NCBI RefSeq assembly: GCF_006716355.1
Contig: NZ_VFOW01000001.1
Span: forward strand, 1,736,001-1,800,000
DNA: 64,000 nucleotides
Source of the DNA: Stackebrandtia endophytica
GTDB taxonomy: Bacteria > Actinomycetota > Actinomycetes > Mycobacteriales > Micromonosporaceae
Direction of reading: 5' to 3'
Under the pieces are notes generated by a model. That model ran no database searches, was not told where the DNA came from, and was given only the letters and a program-made list of their open reading frames with translations. The position numbers and the translations under genes were made by a program. Of this stretch, positions 36,788-45,877 are shown piece by piece; positions within the stretch are counted from its first letter, which is position 1, and every line of letters begins with the position of its first letter.

Positions 36788-38011
36788 TCACAACGTTCCC
36801 AACGACTGGAAGGTCAGGTGATAGCCGGCGTCGCGCAGCGCGGCCGTCAGGTGCTCCGCGTGGTCCTCGCCCCGCGTCTCGACCGACAGGGCGACCGCTA
36901 CCTCCCCCAACGCGAGCCGGGGATCGTATCGCTGATGCATGACGTCGATGACGTTGCCACCGCGTTCGGCTATCAGCCCGAGGATGGAGGCCAGCACTCC
37001 CGGCTGGTCGGGGCAGCGGACCGTGAATCGCAGGAAGCGTCCCGAGGCGGCCAGCCCGTGTTCGATCAGCCGCAGCAGCAACAGCGGGTCGATGTTGCCG
37101 CCGGACAGCACGACGACGACCGGGGGTTCGACGTGGGCGGCCTTGGCCAGCAATGCCGCCACGCCCACGGCGCCAGCTGGTTCCACGAGTAGTTTGTTGC
37201 GTTCCAACAGGAGGAGAACCGCCTGGGAGATCTCCTCCTCCGATACGGTGACGACGTCGTCCACGAGTTTCCGGACGTGCTCGAAGGTGAGCGTTCCGGG
37301 TCGGCTCACCCGGATTCCGTCGGCCATGGTCGCCGCATGAGGTAGGTCCACGGGGCTTCCCGCCCGCAACGACGGTGGGTAGGCCGCCGATCCCTGCGCT
37401 TGAATTCCGATGACCCTCACGTCGGGGCGCAACGCCTTCGCGACGACTCCGATGCCCGATATCAGTCCACCGCCGCCGACACCGGCGATGATGGTCTTCA
37501 CCTCGGGGCACTGTTCGAAGATCTCGAGTGCGACCGTCCCCTGCCCCGCGATCACGTCGGCGTGGTCGAACGGATGGATGAACACCGCGCCGGTCCGTTG
37601 TGAGAAGTCACGTGCGGCGGCCAGAGCGTCTTCGACGCTGGAGCCGACCAGTTCGACTCGGGCACCGTATCCCCGGGTCGCGGCGACTTTGGGAAGTGGT
37701 GCGCCCGACGGCATGAACACCGTGGCGGCTATACCGAGTTCGGCCGCCGCGACCGCGACCCCCTGCGCGTGGTTGCCGGCGCTGGCGGCGACGACCCCGG
37801 CAGCTCGTTCCAGTTCGGTGAGGCGGCTGATTCGGGTGTAGGCGCCGCGGACCTTGTAGGCGCCGGCGCGCTGCACATTCTCACATTTGTAGTAGACCGG
37901 CCCGTCCAGGTCGGAAAGCCCACGGGAGGGCTCCAGGGGCGTGGGACGGACGATGTCGGCAAGGGTCCGCGCCGCCTGCTGGACATCGTCGATGGTGACC
38001 AGTCGCGTCAT
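36788..38011 (-). CDS. ilvA: Threonine ammonia-lyase with C-terminal ACT domain
   Basis: The protein has 407 residues from the ATG at 38011 ([13 protein letters not shown]); an ATG at 38023 is possible. The PLP Lys is in [12 protein letters not shown], followed by [11 protein letters not shown] and the phosphate-binding [11 protein letters not shown] single C-terminal ACT domain (about 330-405, [16 protein letters not shown]) suggests amino-acid feedback. It deaminates threonine to 2-oxobutanoate for isoleucine synthesis or catabolism; the single ACT domain is closer to the TdcB/short IlvA type. Confidence 0.94.
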   Translation of the reverse strand: MTRLVTIDDVQQAARTLADIVRPTPLEPSRGLSDLDGPVYYKCENVQRAGAYKVRGAYTRISRLTELERAAGVVAASAGNHAQGVAVAAAELGIAATVFMPSGAPLPKVAATRGYGARVELVGSSVEDALAAARDFSQRTGAVFIHPFDHADVIAGQGTVALEIFEQCPEVKTIIAGVGGGGLISGIGVVAKALRPDVRVIGIQAQGSAAYPPSLRAGSPVDLPHAATMADGIRVSRPGTLTFEHVRKLVDDVVTVSEEEISQAVLLLLERNKLLVEPAGAVGVAALLAKAAHVEPPVVVVLSGGNIDPLLLLRLIEHGLAASGRFLRFTVRCPDQPGVLASILGLIAERGGNVIDVMHQRYDPRLALGEVAVALSVETRGEDHAEHLTAALRDAGYHLTFQSLGTL

Positions 38012-38069
38012 GGTCGAGATCATGCCAGAGGACAGCCGGTAACCTCCCGTTACCGCGACGCCTGAAGTA

Positions 38070-38101
38070 GCGGTGGCGTGGCGCGATTGCGACGCCACCG
38101 C
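38070..38101 (-). terminator. Hairpin terminator after greA
   Basis: A 10-bp perfect stem (38070-38079 with 38092-38101) with a 12-base loop lies seven bases beyond the greA stop codon. Confidence 0.7.
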
Positions 38102-38108
38102 CCGAGTG

Positions 38109-38603
38109 TCAGCCCTCGAATGAGGCGAGCTTGACGATCTTCACCTTCAGCTGGGCTCCGGAGGGCGCTTCGTAGGTGACGGTGTCCCCTTCGGCGTGGC
38201 CCAGGATCGCGGTGCCCAGCGCCGACTCAGGACTGTAGACGGTCAGGTCGGTGGTTCCCGACATCTCGCGGGATCCGAGCAGGAACGTCTCGGTGTCATC
38301 AAGGTCCTCGTCGAAGGCGACGGTGACGACACTTCCGGCGGCGACCTCTCGGGAGGACGGTGCCTCCCCGACCTCCGCGGTGCGCAGCAGGTCCTCAAGG
38401 TAGCGGATGCGGGACTCCATCTTGCCCTGCTCCTCCTTGGCGGCATGGTAACCGCCGTTCTCCTTGAGATCACCCTCTTCACGGCGGGCGTTGATCTCGG
38501 CGGCCATAGCCGGGCGTCCGGCGATCAGTTCGGCAAGCTCGGCGGCGAGTCGGTCGTGGGCCTCTTGGGTAAGCCACGCCCCGGTGGGATTGTTCTGAGA
38601 CAC
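38109..38603 (-). CDS. greA: Transcription elongation factor GreA
   Basis: The protein has 164 residues from a GTG at 38603 with GGGAGG eight bases upstream. The N-terminal coiled coil (LTQEAHDRLAAELAELIAG, EEGDLKENGGYHAAKEEQG) carries the acidic tip residues. The C-terminal FKBP-like domain has GSVVTVAF and SPESALGTAILGHAEGD. It rescues backtracked RNA polymerase by stimulating transcript cleavage. The neighbourhood (greA, DUF4307, mca) is conserved in mycobacteria. Confidence 0.96.
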   Translation of the reverse strand: MSQNNPTGAWLTQEAHDRLAAELAELIAGRPAMAAEINARREEGDLKENGGYHAAKEEQGKMESRIRYLEDLLRTAEVGEAPSSREVAAGSVVTVAFDEDLDDTETFLLGSREMSGTTDLTVYSPESALGTAILGHAEGDTVTYEAPSGAQLKVKIVKLASFEG

Positions 38604-38707
38604 GATCGCATCCTCCCGGACGGAAGTGTTGATTCGGATTGATGGTGTGCGACGACCCCTCACCCGGCGGGTGGCTGTGGGGATGTGTCGCGTCGAGGTC
38701 GGTTCGG

Positions 38708-39166
38708 TTAGCTGAAGTCGGCTAACGAAGCGGCGTAGCAACGTTGGAGTTCACCGGTTACCGGCTTGTCCGTCGTCGCGAGCACGTACTCGACGGTGAG
38801 ACGAGGTTCCGTGGCGGTGATCAGGACTTCTGCCATTCCCACCTGTGCGCCGTCTGCTGACCTTGCTCTGACTCGGCAGACGGCCGACTCTCCGGCCGGT
38901 TTATACACCTCGAAGGTGATCGACACCGAGTTCTCCGCGGTCTCGAACGCCAACACCTGACCGTGGTATTCCCGGTCGCCGTACTGGTCGTACAGCTTGT
39001 AGGCGATCGCGACACCCGCGATCACCACGACGAGCGCCGCCAAGCCGGTCAACCACTTGGATACACGTCGGGTCGCATTGTTGCCTGGACCCACGACGGC
39101 GCCGGCACGACGGCGGCCATAGCGGCCCGGAGGAAACTGCCCGATAGTGTCGCGCGTCTCGTCCAT
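38708..39166 (-). CDS. DUF4307 family membrane-anchored protein
   Basis: The protein has 152 residues from the ATG at 39166; a GTG at 39172 would add two. A basic cytosolic head (GRYGRRRAG) precedes one membrane helix (about 39-57, WLTGLAALVVVIAGVAIAY). The outer domain has VSITFEVYKPAGESAVCRVRA and LQRCYA, with two conserved cysteines. It is divergent from mca, as in mycobacteria. Function unknown. Confidence 0.88.
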   Translation of the reverse strand: MDETRDTIGQFPPGRYGRRRAGAVVGPGNNATRRVSKWLTGLAALVVVIAGVAIAYKLYDQYGDREYHGQVLAFETAENSVSITFEVYKPAGESAVCRVRARSADGAQVGMAEVLITATEPRLTVEYVLATTDKPVTGELQRCYAASLADFS

Positions 39167-39223
39167 GTTCACCGCCTGTTCCTTATGACTCGTCGTACCG
39201 TTCGGGAAGAATCGATTCTGACA

Positions 39224-39242
39224 GACGGTTGTTTACGACAAC
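39224..39242. promoter_or_regulatory. Inverted repeat in the DUF4307/mca divergent spacer
   Basis: CGGTTGT and ACAACCG form a 7-bp inverted repeat around a five-base centre, between the divergent genes. A GAATCGATTC palindrome lies 18 bases to the left. Either could be an operator; no match to a named site. Confidence 0.3.
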
Positions 39243-39297
39243 CGCCGGTCTCCGATCGGGCCGAAGTCGGCCCGCCCAACTGTGAAGGTACCAAGGT

Positions 39298-40170
39298 ATG
39301 ACAGAGCAACTGCGCTTGATGTGTGTCCACGCTCACCCTGACGACGAATCGAGCAAGGGTGCCGCCGCGATGGCCCGGTATGTCAACGAGGGCGTGGACG
39401 TGCTCGTGGCGACCTGCACCGGTGGCGAACGAGGCAGCGTGCTCAACAAGAAGTTGGACCGTCCCGAGGTGTGGCGGGACATCACGCAGATTCGCGCCAA
39501 GGAGATGGAGCGTGCGCGCGAGATTCTGGGTGTGAAGCAGGCCTGGCTGGGGTTCGTCGATTCGGGTTTGCCGGACGGATGGCTGCCCGATTCGGACATC
39601 CCACTGCCGGAGGATTGTTTCTACCTGGAGCCGCTGGAGGTCGCCGCCGCACCGTTGGTTCGCCTGATTCGACAGTTCAGGCCACATGTGGTGACCACCT
39701 ATGACGAGGACGGTGGCTACCCGCACCCCGACCATCTCAAGACCCACCAGATCACCATGGAGGCGTTCGACGCCGCCGGCGATCCGGATCGGTACCGGGA
39801 GTTCGGGGAGGCCTGGCAACCGTCCAAGTTGTACTACAACATGTCGTTCGGCCGGGCTCGCATCACCGCGCTGCACGAGGCGTTGTTGGCCGAGGGGTTG
39901 GAGTCGCCGTACGCCGACTGGCTCACCAATAGGGACTGGACCGAGGACAAGGGCCCCCGGGTGACCACAAGGGTCGAATGCGCCGATTTCTTCCCGGTGC
40001 GTGACGACGCACTGCGTGCGCACGCCACCCAGATCGACCCGGAGGGTTGGTGGTTCCAGGTTCCCCTTGAACTGCAACAGAAGGCATGGCCCACTGAGGA
40101 CTTCGAACTGGTGAAGTCCCACGTGGAGACCACCATGCCGGAGGAGGACCTGTTCGCCGGACTGCGGTGA
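39298..40170 (+). CDS. mca: Mycothiol S-conjugate amidase
   Basis: The protein has 290 residues from the ATG at 39298. The zinc-binding motifs of the MshB/Mca family are VHAHPDDESSKGAA and YPHPDHLKTHQIT. TCTGGERGSVLNK and the Mca-type C-terminus (HATQIDPEGWWFQVPLE) favour Mca over MshB. It cleaves mycothiol conjugates to a mercapturic acid and GlcN-inositol, so the organism makes mycothiol. The ribosome-binding site is AAGG about six bases upstream. Confidence 0.95.
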   Translation: MTEQLRLMCVHAHPDDESSKGAAAMARYVNEGVDVLVATCTGGERGSVLNKKLDRPEVWRDITQIRAKEMERAREILGVKQAWLGFVDSGLPDGWLPDSDIPLPEDCFYLEPLEVAAAPLVRLIRQFRPHVVTTYDEDGGYPHPDHLKTHQITMEAFDAAGDPDRYREFGEAWQPSKLYYNMSFGRARITALHEALLAEGLESPYADWLTNRDWTEDKGPRVTTRVECADFFPVRDDALRAHATQIDPEGWWFQVPLELQQKAWPTEDFELVKSHVETTMPEEDLFAGLR

Positions 40171-40505
40171 CGACCGTTTGTAGCGGTCCATTCCCCGTCG
40201 GCGGCGAAGGCGCCGCCAAACGCACTCCCGACACCACCGCCCCCGGCAGGAGATTCTCCTCGCCATGGATTTAAGTACGACGTTGGAACGGGACGGCGAC
40301 TACGTGGCTTTCACGGCCATCCCCGTGACACCCGAAGGCATGACACGGCTCAGTTCGAACGCTGGGCCGTGTCTTTCGGTGCCTGGTTTCTGAGGTTGCC
40401 TGGTTTCTGAGCGCCTGGTTTCTTGGTTCCGGTTCTTGGCACTGGGTTTCTCGGCGCCGAGCCGTATTGCGCACCTGGGGCGTCGACCGCCCCCGTCGGA
40501 TCGCC
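40171..40505. other. Intergenic region, 335 bp
   Basis: No convincing gene. A 42-codon frame (40265-40393) follows an AGGAG but shows no recognisable domain. At 40381-40426 GCCTGGTTTCT occurs three times in succession, twice as a 14-base string that is identical in both copies. Confidence 0.45.
40381..40426. repeat. Short tandem-like repeat (three units)
   Basis: Units at 40381-40394, 40398-40411 and 40413-40426 share GCCTGGTTTCT; the first two are identical over 14 bases. The segment lies in the gap between mca and the UPF0301 gene. Confidence 0.75.
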
Positions 40506-41099
40506 TCAGTTGTGGCTGGGATCGGCGGGGAACGTCGCCACCGCCGCCAACAAGCCGCCCTGACGCCGCCAGACCATGGACCACAGGTCCTCGGGACGCG
40601 AGGCGAACGGGTCGCTCGGCAACGAGTCGAACACCATCCACGCACCGTCGTCGATCTCGTCGTTGAGTTGGCCGGGCCCCCAGCTGGCGTAGCCGGCGAA
40701 GACCCGCATACCGTCCAGTCGCTGCGCCAGTGGTTCGGGATCGGCCCCGAGGTCCAATGTGCCCAGACGGCCGGAGAAGGGCTTGAATGAGGCCGGGACC
40801 CCCTGGTCGCTGCGCATCCACCCCAACGCGATGGCCGCCTCGGGTTGGACCGGTCCGCCTTCGAAGAGCACGGCGGGTTCCTGCGCGAGCAGGCTCCAGT
40901 CGCCGAGCACCTCCGCGACCGGGACCTCGGTGGCACGGTTGAGCACGACGCCCAACGATCCGGAGGGCTCGTTGCCCACCAGTAGCACCACGGTTCGCTC
41001 GAAGTTCGGGTCCTGCAAGGCCGGCGTTGCCACCAGTAGCTGTCCCACCAGCGACTCCGATGCCTGATGTTCGACCATGCCCGGTTCCTGTGACGCCAT
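40506..41099 (-). CDS. UPF0301 / YqgE-AlgH family protein
   Basis: The protein has 197 residues from the ATG at 41099 (GGAGG upstream). LVGQLLVATPALQDPNFERTVVLLV, GSLGVVLNRATEVPVAEVLGDW and FEGGPVQPEAAIALG are diagnostic of the family. FAGYASWGPGQLNDEI is also present. The molecular role is not established; some members affect alginate regulation in pseudomonads. Confidence 0.93.
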   Translation of the reverse strand: MASQEPGMVEHQASESLVGQLLVATPALQDPNFERTVVLLVGNEPSGSLGVVLNRATEVPVAEVLGDWSLLAQEPAVLFEGGPVQPEAAIALGWMRSDQGVPASFKPFSGRLGTLDLGADPEPLAQRLDGMRVFAGYASWGPGQLNDEIDDGAWMVFDSLPSDPFASRPEDLWSMVWRRQGGLLAAVATFPADPSHN

Positions 41100-41421
41100 T
41101 GCCTTACCTCCTCCCTGTTTCGCGACCGTACAAGCTCTCCCCGCACGCTATCTAATCCGGCCGACAATGCAAACAGCGTCTCGCACTTTCTTCCCCATAG
41201 ACCATGGAACCGTCAATAATCCGACAGGGGATTGATGTTGACTCGCGCTTTCGTTGACGGCAACCGAGATTGCAGTTCAGCAGCGCGGGCGGGGACCGGC
41301 ATCGTCGTCCCTGCACAGTCCATTGATGACACGGGCGTCCGCGGCGGCACCGTCCGACACGGCGGTCACTCGGGTGACCTCACCGCTCACGCCACCCGAT
41401 GGTCCGCCCGACCGAGGGGGC
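41100..41421. other. Intergenic region, 322 bp
   Basis: No gene or site supportable. It contains the upstream region of the UPF0301 gene and the downstream side of the next small gene. Confidence 0.4.
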
Positions 41422-41811
41422 TCAGTGTTCACCGCCGATGTCGACCTCATAGGCCTGATACATGAGCTCTGACATCCCCCGACGGTACAACCGCGCCTCC
41501 CGTATCAGCTGCCACAGGGACCGCTCAAGCTGCGCGGACTCCACATCGGTGACGACGTCGAGCAACCGGTCCAACCGTTGAGTCAGGCGGTGCCGCTGCC
41601 GCAGCAGCCGGTCCGCCAGATACGTCATCCGGGGGGCCTCGCGGCCCAGTTGGCGCTCTGAACCGTCCTCGGCGCTCAACCACTCCCGCAGCGCCCGCAG
41701 ACCCTGCCCGACACGGGACCGCCACTGTGCCCCGGTCCGGTTGAGGGCGAGCTGTTCCAACCGCGATACGACGGCCTGTTCCCGACTGCCGCCGGTCATC
41801 GACAATGCCAT
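41422..41811 (-). CDS. Small helical protein of unknown function
   Basis: The protein has 129 residues from the ATG at 41811 with GGAGGAGG upstream. It is Arg/Leu-rich and predicted helical throughout (LRALREWL, RLLRQRHRLTQRLDRLLDVV). No signal, membrane helix or known motif. I do not recognise it; the strong ribosome-binding site and clean start support a real gene. Confidence 0.65.
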   Translation of the reverse strand: MALSMTGGSREQAVVSRLEQLALNRTGAQWRSRVGQGLRALREWLSAEDGSERQLGREAPRMTYLADRLLRQRHRLTQRLDRLLDVVTDVESAQLERSLWQLIREARLYRRGMSELMYQAYEVDIGGEH

Positions 41812-42016
41812 GGCGGTACCTCCTCCGCCTGGATGATCCGACCGCCCACGTTCTCGACGCACGGCCTCATCGCCGTCGCCGCCTCATCGTGAGCGGGCTC
41901 TCACCATCATCGCGCTGAGCAGCGATAATGTCCAGTCATCGGCGCAGGTTTCCCGAACACGACGCACCGCCCGGTGGGCGCGTTGGTGACGCCACCCGAC
42001 GAGCGTTCGACGACGT

Positions 42017-42772
42017 CTACGCGTCGCCGCCGGAGCGCTTCGAGTCCTCGGCCTGGAACTTGTCGTCCAGTTCCTCTTCCTCGACCTCATCGCGTGCGTC
42101 GACCGCGGCGGGCTCGTACATCTCCTCACAGATCTGGAGGTAGAGCTCGTTCGGGTCGGGCAGATGCTTGACCTCACGAAGTGCCTGGTCCTGACCGGCC
42201 GATTCCATGACGAACGTGCCGTAGTTCATCATGCGGCCCAGTGGGGACTGTTCGTACTTCATGTCGGTGACTCGCAACAGCGGCATCATCGCGACCTTGC
42301 GGGTGATGATCCCGCTGATCACCATGACGCGTTTGTTGGTGAGGATGAATCGGTCGAAGTACCAGTCGGCGATCTTCCACGCCGCCCACGACAGCGCCAA
42401 CAGGTAGAGGATGACCACGATGGTCACCGCCACCTCAGCGCTGCTGCTCTTTCCGAGCAGACCGATGGCGTATCCACCGATGAAGGTGGCGAGGACTCCA
42501 ACCATCACCACGGGCATCAGGTGGATCCAGTGTCGACGCCACTCGCCGCGATACTTCTCAGTGGGGAACAGGTATCGGGCCGACAGCTGAGACGGTACGT
42601 CGGGAACGGCCAAAGTGTCCGGTCCGACCGTCGGCTGTGAGGCGTCGAATCGAAAACCGGTGAGGTCGTCTTCCGCGATGTCCGGAGCTCCATCGGCGGG
42701 CCTGCGCTGGTTCGGTGGGTCGGTGACCCGGGCTCCCGGGTCACCCCCAACAGTCTTGTCAGTGTCGGACAT
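42017..42772 (-). CDS. Membrane-anchored bacterial PH-domain protein
   Basis: The protein has 251 residues. A disordered head (1-75) is followed by two membrane helices (about 84-105 and 112-132), then a bPH (DUF304-like) domain. That domain shows DRFILTNKRVMVISGIITRKVAMMPLLRVTDM and YGTFVMESAGQDQALREV. An acidic tail follows. bPH proteins of this type are membrane-associated and of unknown role. It is preceded by a 51-residue membrane peptide gene whose stop lies three bases upstream. Confidence 0.88.
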   Translation of the reverse strand: MSDTDKTVGGDPGARVTDPPNQRRPADGAPDIAEDDLTGFRFDASQPTVGPDTLAVPDVPSQLSARYLFPTEKYRGEWRRHWIHLMPVVMVGVLATFIGGYAIGLLGKSSSAEVAVTIVVILYLLALSWAAWKIADWYFDRFILTNKRVMVISGIITRKVAMMPLLRVTDMKYEQSPLGRMMNYGTFVMESAGQDQALREVKHLPDPNELYLQICEEMYEPAAVDARDEVEEEELDDKFQAEDSKRSGGDA

Positions 42773-42774
42773 GG

Positions 42775-42930
42775 TCAGCTGACAAGGTTAGAAATGAACG
42801 TCGCAAAGCCGGAGCCGATATCGCCGATGCTACCGGCGATCGTCATGACGACGCTGCCGGCGCTCTCCGGCCGGAAGGCTACGAAGAAGACAAGGAATGC
42901 TATTCCACCCCAGGTCAGTATTTTTTTCAT
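42775..42930 (-). CDS. 51-residue membrane peptide
   Basis: The product begins MKKILTWGGIAFLVFFVAFRP and continues with SAGSVVMTIAGSIGDIGSG and FATFISNLVS. It has one strong membrane helix and a second Gly-rich amphipathic segment. A GAGGGGG precedes the ATG at 42930. Peptides of this pattern are conserved in actinobacteria beside PH-domain genes. It is cotranscribed with the PH-domain gene, three bases apart, and is probably a membrane partner of unknown function. Confidence 0.75.
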   Translation of the reverse strand: MKKILTWGGIAFLVFFVAFRPESAGSVVMTIAGSIGDIGSGFATFISNLVS

Positions 42931-43130
42931 GTCGGGCGAACCCCCTCCCTCGGCGTCTCGGTTGAACCACAGTGGCCACTCACCCGGATGAGTTGGTAGC
43001 CACCGGGACTCGTTGACACCCCAGAGCTTACAGCTGAAGTCGTTTCGACACGAGCCTCAGCTTCAACGAATGGACGAACGGCGTCGGCTAGGCTGACGCT
43101 TCTCATGTCACTCATAGTGTCTACGGCCAC
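42927..43130 (-). CDS. Possible 67-residue protein overlapping the 51-residue gene
   Basis: A frame from a GTG at 43130 (GAAGGGA upstream) ends by overlapping the next start as ATGA, the arrangement of coupled genes. The product (MAVDTMSDMRSVSLADAVRP...) has no recognisable domain and is soluble. The ribosome-binding site and overlap are the only support. Confidence 0.35.
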   Translation of the reverse strand: MAVDTMSDMRSVSLADAVRPFVEAEARVETTSAVSSGVSTSPGGYQLIRVSGHCGSTETPREGVRPT

Positions 43131-43404
43131 GGCGGTCCCTTCCCATGGGTCTCGGCCGTTTCAAGGTTAGCCCCCTTTTGCCCCAAGCGCACCCTTGTGC
43201 ACACCCGGTAACGAACAACGGCCATCTTAAATCACCCGAAAGCCCCAAGTCGGACATTCGCCGGGGTGCGATGACGGAGTGACCAGGGGTAATCGGTGAG
43301 TGTCGGATATCCGTCAAACGCGCCAAGCTGTTCCACACAGTGGACCCGGTACGTGAATCCGTTTCATTAAACGGCTCTGGTGCCCCTAATCCACACCGGA
43401 AGGC
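43131..43404. other. Intergenic region, 274 bp
   Basis: Lies between the methyltransferase stop and the small membrane genes. No gene is supportable; it presumably holds the promoter of the small-gene/PH-domain unit. Confidence 0.4.
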
Positions 43405-44160
43405 TCAGCCCGCGACGCCGCGAAGCCGCTCCGGTCGGTTCTGCGACCACGCGAACAACGTCATCGCCACGCTGGTCGCGAGGTTGTAGCTGGAGACCAA
43501 CGGCCTCATCGGCAACGACACCACCTCGTCGGCGCTCCGCCGCAACACGTCGGATACGCCACGACGTTCCGAACCGAACACCAACACCGCGTCGTCGGGA
43601 ATGGTGACATCGCGAAGATCCCGCCCCTCGGGGTCCAAAGCGAACATCGGTCCCGACGGTGGTGCCCCGGTGGTGGATCGGTCCACCGTGGTCGCGAAGT
43701 GGAGCCCGGCCGCCGCGCGCACCACCGTCGGATGCCACGGGTCGAGATCCCCGATCGTCACGACACCACCAATTCCGAACCCGGCGGCCACCCGGACCAC
43801 CGCCCCCACATTGCCCAGATGCCGTGGATCGTCCAGCACGACGATCGGGCCCGCCGATCCCGCCGCGACACCACCCGACGGACGCTTCGCCAGCGCCGCC
43901 ATCTTCGTCGGATGTGGACGCGCGACCAGCCTGCCCAGCGCCTCGTCACTGACGGGGCGGGCCGCCGCTGCCATCGCCGCCGCGACGTCGGGGGCCAGGT
44001 CGGCGGCGAGGCGATCCAGTTGAGCCGGATCGGCACTGACCATGATCATGACCTCGGCCCCGAACCGCATCGCGTGTTTAATCGCGTGGAAACCGTCCAG
44101 CAGCACGCTCGCCTCCCGGGCGGTATTCCACTGCCTGACCAGGTCCGGTTCCGATTCCAT
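43405..44160 (-). CDS. SpoU/TrmH family RNA 2'-O-methyltransferase
   Basis: The protein has 251 residues. The SPOUT knot motifs are present: DDPRHLGNVGAVVRVAAGFG (motif 1), VLVFGSERRGVS (motif 2) and LPMRPLVSSYNLATSVAM (motif 3). The last departs from the usual Asn-Val/Leu pattern but keeps the fold residues. It should methylate a tRNA or rRNA ribose using S-adenosylmethionine; the target is unknown. An N-terminal RNA-binding segment of about 95 residues precedes the domain. Confidence 0.9.
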   Translation of the reverse strand: MESEPDLVRQWNTAREASVLLDGFHAIKHAMRFGAEVMIMVSADPAQLDRLAADLAPDVAAAMAAAARPVSDEALGRLVARPHPTKMAALAKRPSGGVAAGSAGPIVVLDDPRHLGNVGAVVRVAAGFGIGGVVTIGDLDPWHPTVVRAAAGLHFATTVDRSTTGAPPSGPMFALDPEGRDLRDVTIPDDAVLVFGSERRGVSDVLRRSADEVVSLPMRPLVSSYNLATSVAMTLFAWSQNRPERLRGVAG

Positions 44161-44264
44161 CGGCCCAGGGTATTGGCCGCGGCCCGACGCCGGGCCCGAC
44201 GGGTCGCCCGGCCCGGCAACAGGGCGTCATCGGTCAGCCCGACAACGACAGGTAGCCTGCCAGG

Positions 44265-44843
44265 ATGTCAATCGACTCCACCGACGCACCCGGCGAAGCG
44301 GCGGCCGAGTCCCCCGGCGAACCCTCACCGCGTCCCGTGGTGAAGATGAGCTCGGGCGGCAAGATCGCCGGAATCACCGTCACCCTTCTGTGCGCCCTGC
44401 TCATGTTCGCCACCACGGCGGTCGGCAACGACTCGTGGTTCCCGTTCGCTCCCATGCGCATGTTCGCCACCGCGGCCAATCCCAACGGGATCATCGAGAT
44501 CCTGCGGGTCGAGGCGGTCAACGAGAACGGTCAGCGAATGCTGCTGTCCCAGGAGAACTCGGGCATTCGATGGGCCGAGGTCGACGGCCAGCGCGACGCG
44601 ATGGCCGAGGATCCGGAGCTGGTGAAGACCCTGGCCGACGCCTACGCTCACCACGGTCCGAAGAAGCCGGCGTTGATCGCCGTGGAGATCCTGGTGTCGA
44701 ACTACTACTTGGAGAACGGTTCCTTGACGGGCAGATGCGAGACCGTACTGGCCGCGTCCTGGTATGTGGGTGAGCCACCGCCCCCCACGGACGGTTCGCT
44801 CAGTCCCACCTCGTGCGAGCGGGGGTTGACGTCGACATGGTAG
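44265..44843 (+). CDS. DUF5819-like membrane protein
   Basis: The protein has 192 residues. A Pro/Glu-rich head is followed by a membrane helix (about 33-52, IAGITVTLLCALLMFATTAVG). FPFAPMRMFATAANPNGI and an outer domain with two cysteines come next. It overlaps the HTTM gene that follows, and such partners are commonly found beside HTTM proteins. It is presumed to be part of the same membrane complex; chemistry unknown. Confidence 0.8.
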   Translation: MSIDSTDAPGEAAAESPGEPSPRPVVKMSSGGKIAGITVTLLCALLMFATTAVGNDSWFPFAPMRMFATAANPNGIIEILRVEAVNENGQRMLLSQENSGIRWAEVDGQRDAMAEDPELVKTLADAYAHHGPKKPALIAVEILVSNYYLENGSLTGRCETVLAASWYVGEPPPPTDGSLSPTSCERGLTSTW

Positions 44844-45784
44844 CCGCGACCGAATCGAAGCCGAGCCTGGGAAGGCGCGCCCTGAACTGGGTGACCGCGC
44901 CGGTGCCGTACGGACGTATCGCCGCGTTCCGGACACTCTGTTACCTGTACGTGGTCGCCGACATCACCCTGTTCACCAACTGGGTGTACGGGCACGCGGG
45001 TGCGCCGGGGAACCTGTACATGCCGCTGTACATCTCGGACTTCCTTCACCTCCCGGTTCCCACACCGGGCCTGGTGCACACGCTGTTCTGGCTGATGGTG
45101 GTGCTCGCGCCGCTGGCGGCCACCGGCATCTTCCCTCGGATCCTGGGTACGACGGTCTTCCTGCTGTTCACCGAGTGGATGATCATCGCGATGAGCTACG
45201 GGAAGGTCGACCACGACCGGTTCGGCTTCCTGATCGCGCTGGCGGTGATTCCGTGGGTCGGCAAGGCCCGCCAGGGTGATCCGACGTTGAGTCAGGCCGG
45301 TGGTTGGGCATTGCGCACCACCCAGTTGGCGGTGGTGTCGACGTACTTCCTCGCCGCGTTGGCGAAGCTGCGCTACGCCGGGTTGGAGTGGCTGACCGGT
45401 TCCACGTTGACCCGCGCGATCATGCGTCGCGGCACGATCGCGTCGATCTGGATGTTGAAGATTCCGGGTCTGCTGGTGGTGTCGCAGTTCGGGATTCTGT
45501 TGTTCGAGCTAGTCAGTCCCGTGGTGTTCATGGTGCGGGAGAAGTTCCGGCTGTGGATCGTGGCGTTCTTCTATTCGTTCCACGTGGTGGTGTTCTTGAC
45601 GATCACGATCGCGTTCGTGCCGCATCTGATCGCGATGGCGTCGTTCCTACCGTTGGAGAAGCCGATACAGGCGATCATGCGGGCGCGGGGTAAGGATCCG
45701 GAGACGATCGCCGCGAAGGCTCACCCGCAGTTGGCGGCTCCGAAGCAACTCGACGGTGAGGCCGAGACGGCTCCCGCCACCTGA
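44837..45784 (+). CDS. HTTM domain (vitamin K-dependent carboxylase-like) membrane protein
   Basis: The protein has 315 residues from the ATG at 44837, which overlaps the upstream stop. Multiple membrane helices with FRTLCYLYVVADITLFTNWVY, SQAGGWALRTTQLAVVSTYF and ALAKLRYAGLEWLTG match bacterial HTTM proteins. These are distant relatives of the gamma-glutamyl carboxylase membrane domain. The gene ends at a strong terminator. The opposing DCC-family gene is a frequent HTTM companion. Confidence 0.85.
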   Translation: MVAATESKPSLGRRALNWVTAPVPYGRIAAFRTLCYLYVVADITLFTNWVYGHAGAPGNLYMPLYISDFLHLPVPTPGLVHTLFWLMVVLAPLAATGIFPRILGTTVFLLFTEWMIIAMSYGKVDHDRFGFLIALAVIPWVGKARQGDPTLSQAGGWALRTTQLAVVSTYFLAALAKLRYAGLEWLTGSTLTRAIMRRGTIASIWMLKIPGLLVVSQFGILLFELVSPVVFMVREKFRLWIVAFFYSFHVVVFLTITIAFVPHLIAMASFLPLEKPIQAIMRARGKDPETIAAKAHPQLAAPKQLDGEAETAPAT

Positions 45785-45798
45785 GTTCTCGATGTGAA

Positions 45799-45831
45799 GG
45801 GGGCGGCCCGCAACAGCGGGCCGCCCCCTTT
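45799..45831. terminator. Bidirectional terminator
   Basis: A perfect 13-bp G+C stem (45799-45811 with 45816-45828) with an AACA loop is followed by TTT. It lies between the convergent HTTM and DCC genes. Confidence 0.9.
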
Positions 45832-45877
45832 CGTATTCGGCGTAATGGGTACGCCGGTCGTCTTCGGCGTGAGTAGG

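Noticed and set aside
41232-41472. Short plus-strand frames in the 41100-41421 gap
   Set aside because: They overlap the 41422-41811 gene, lack starts with ribosome-binding sites, and have shadow-like composition.
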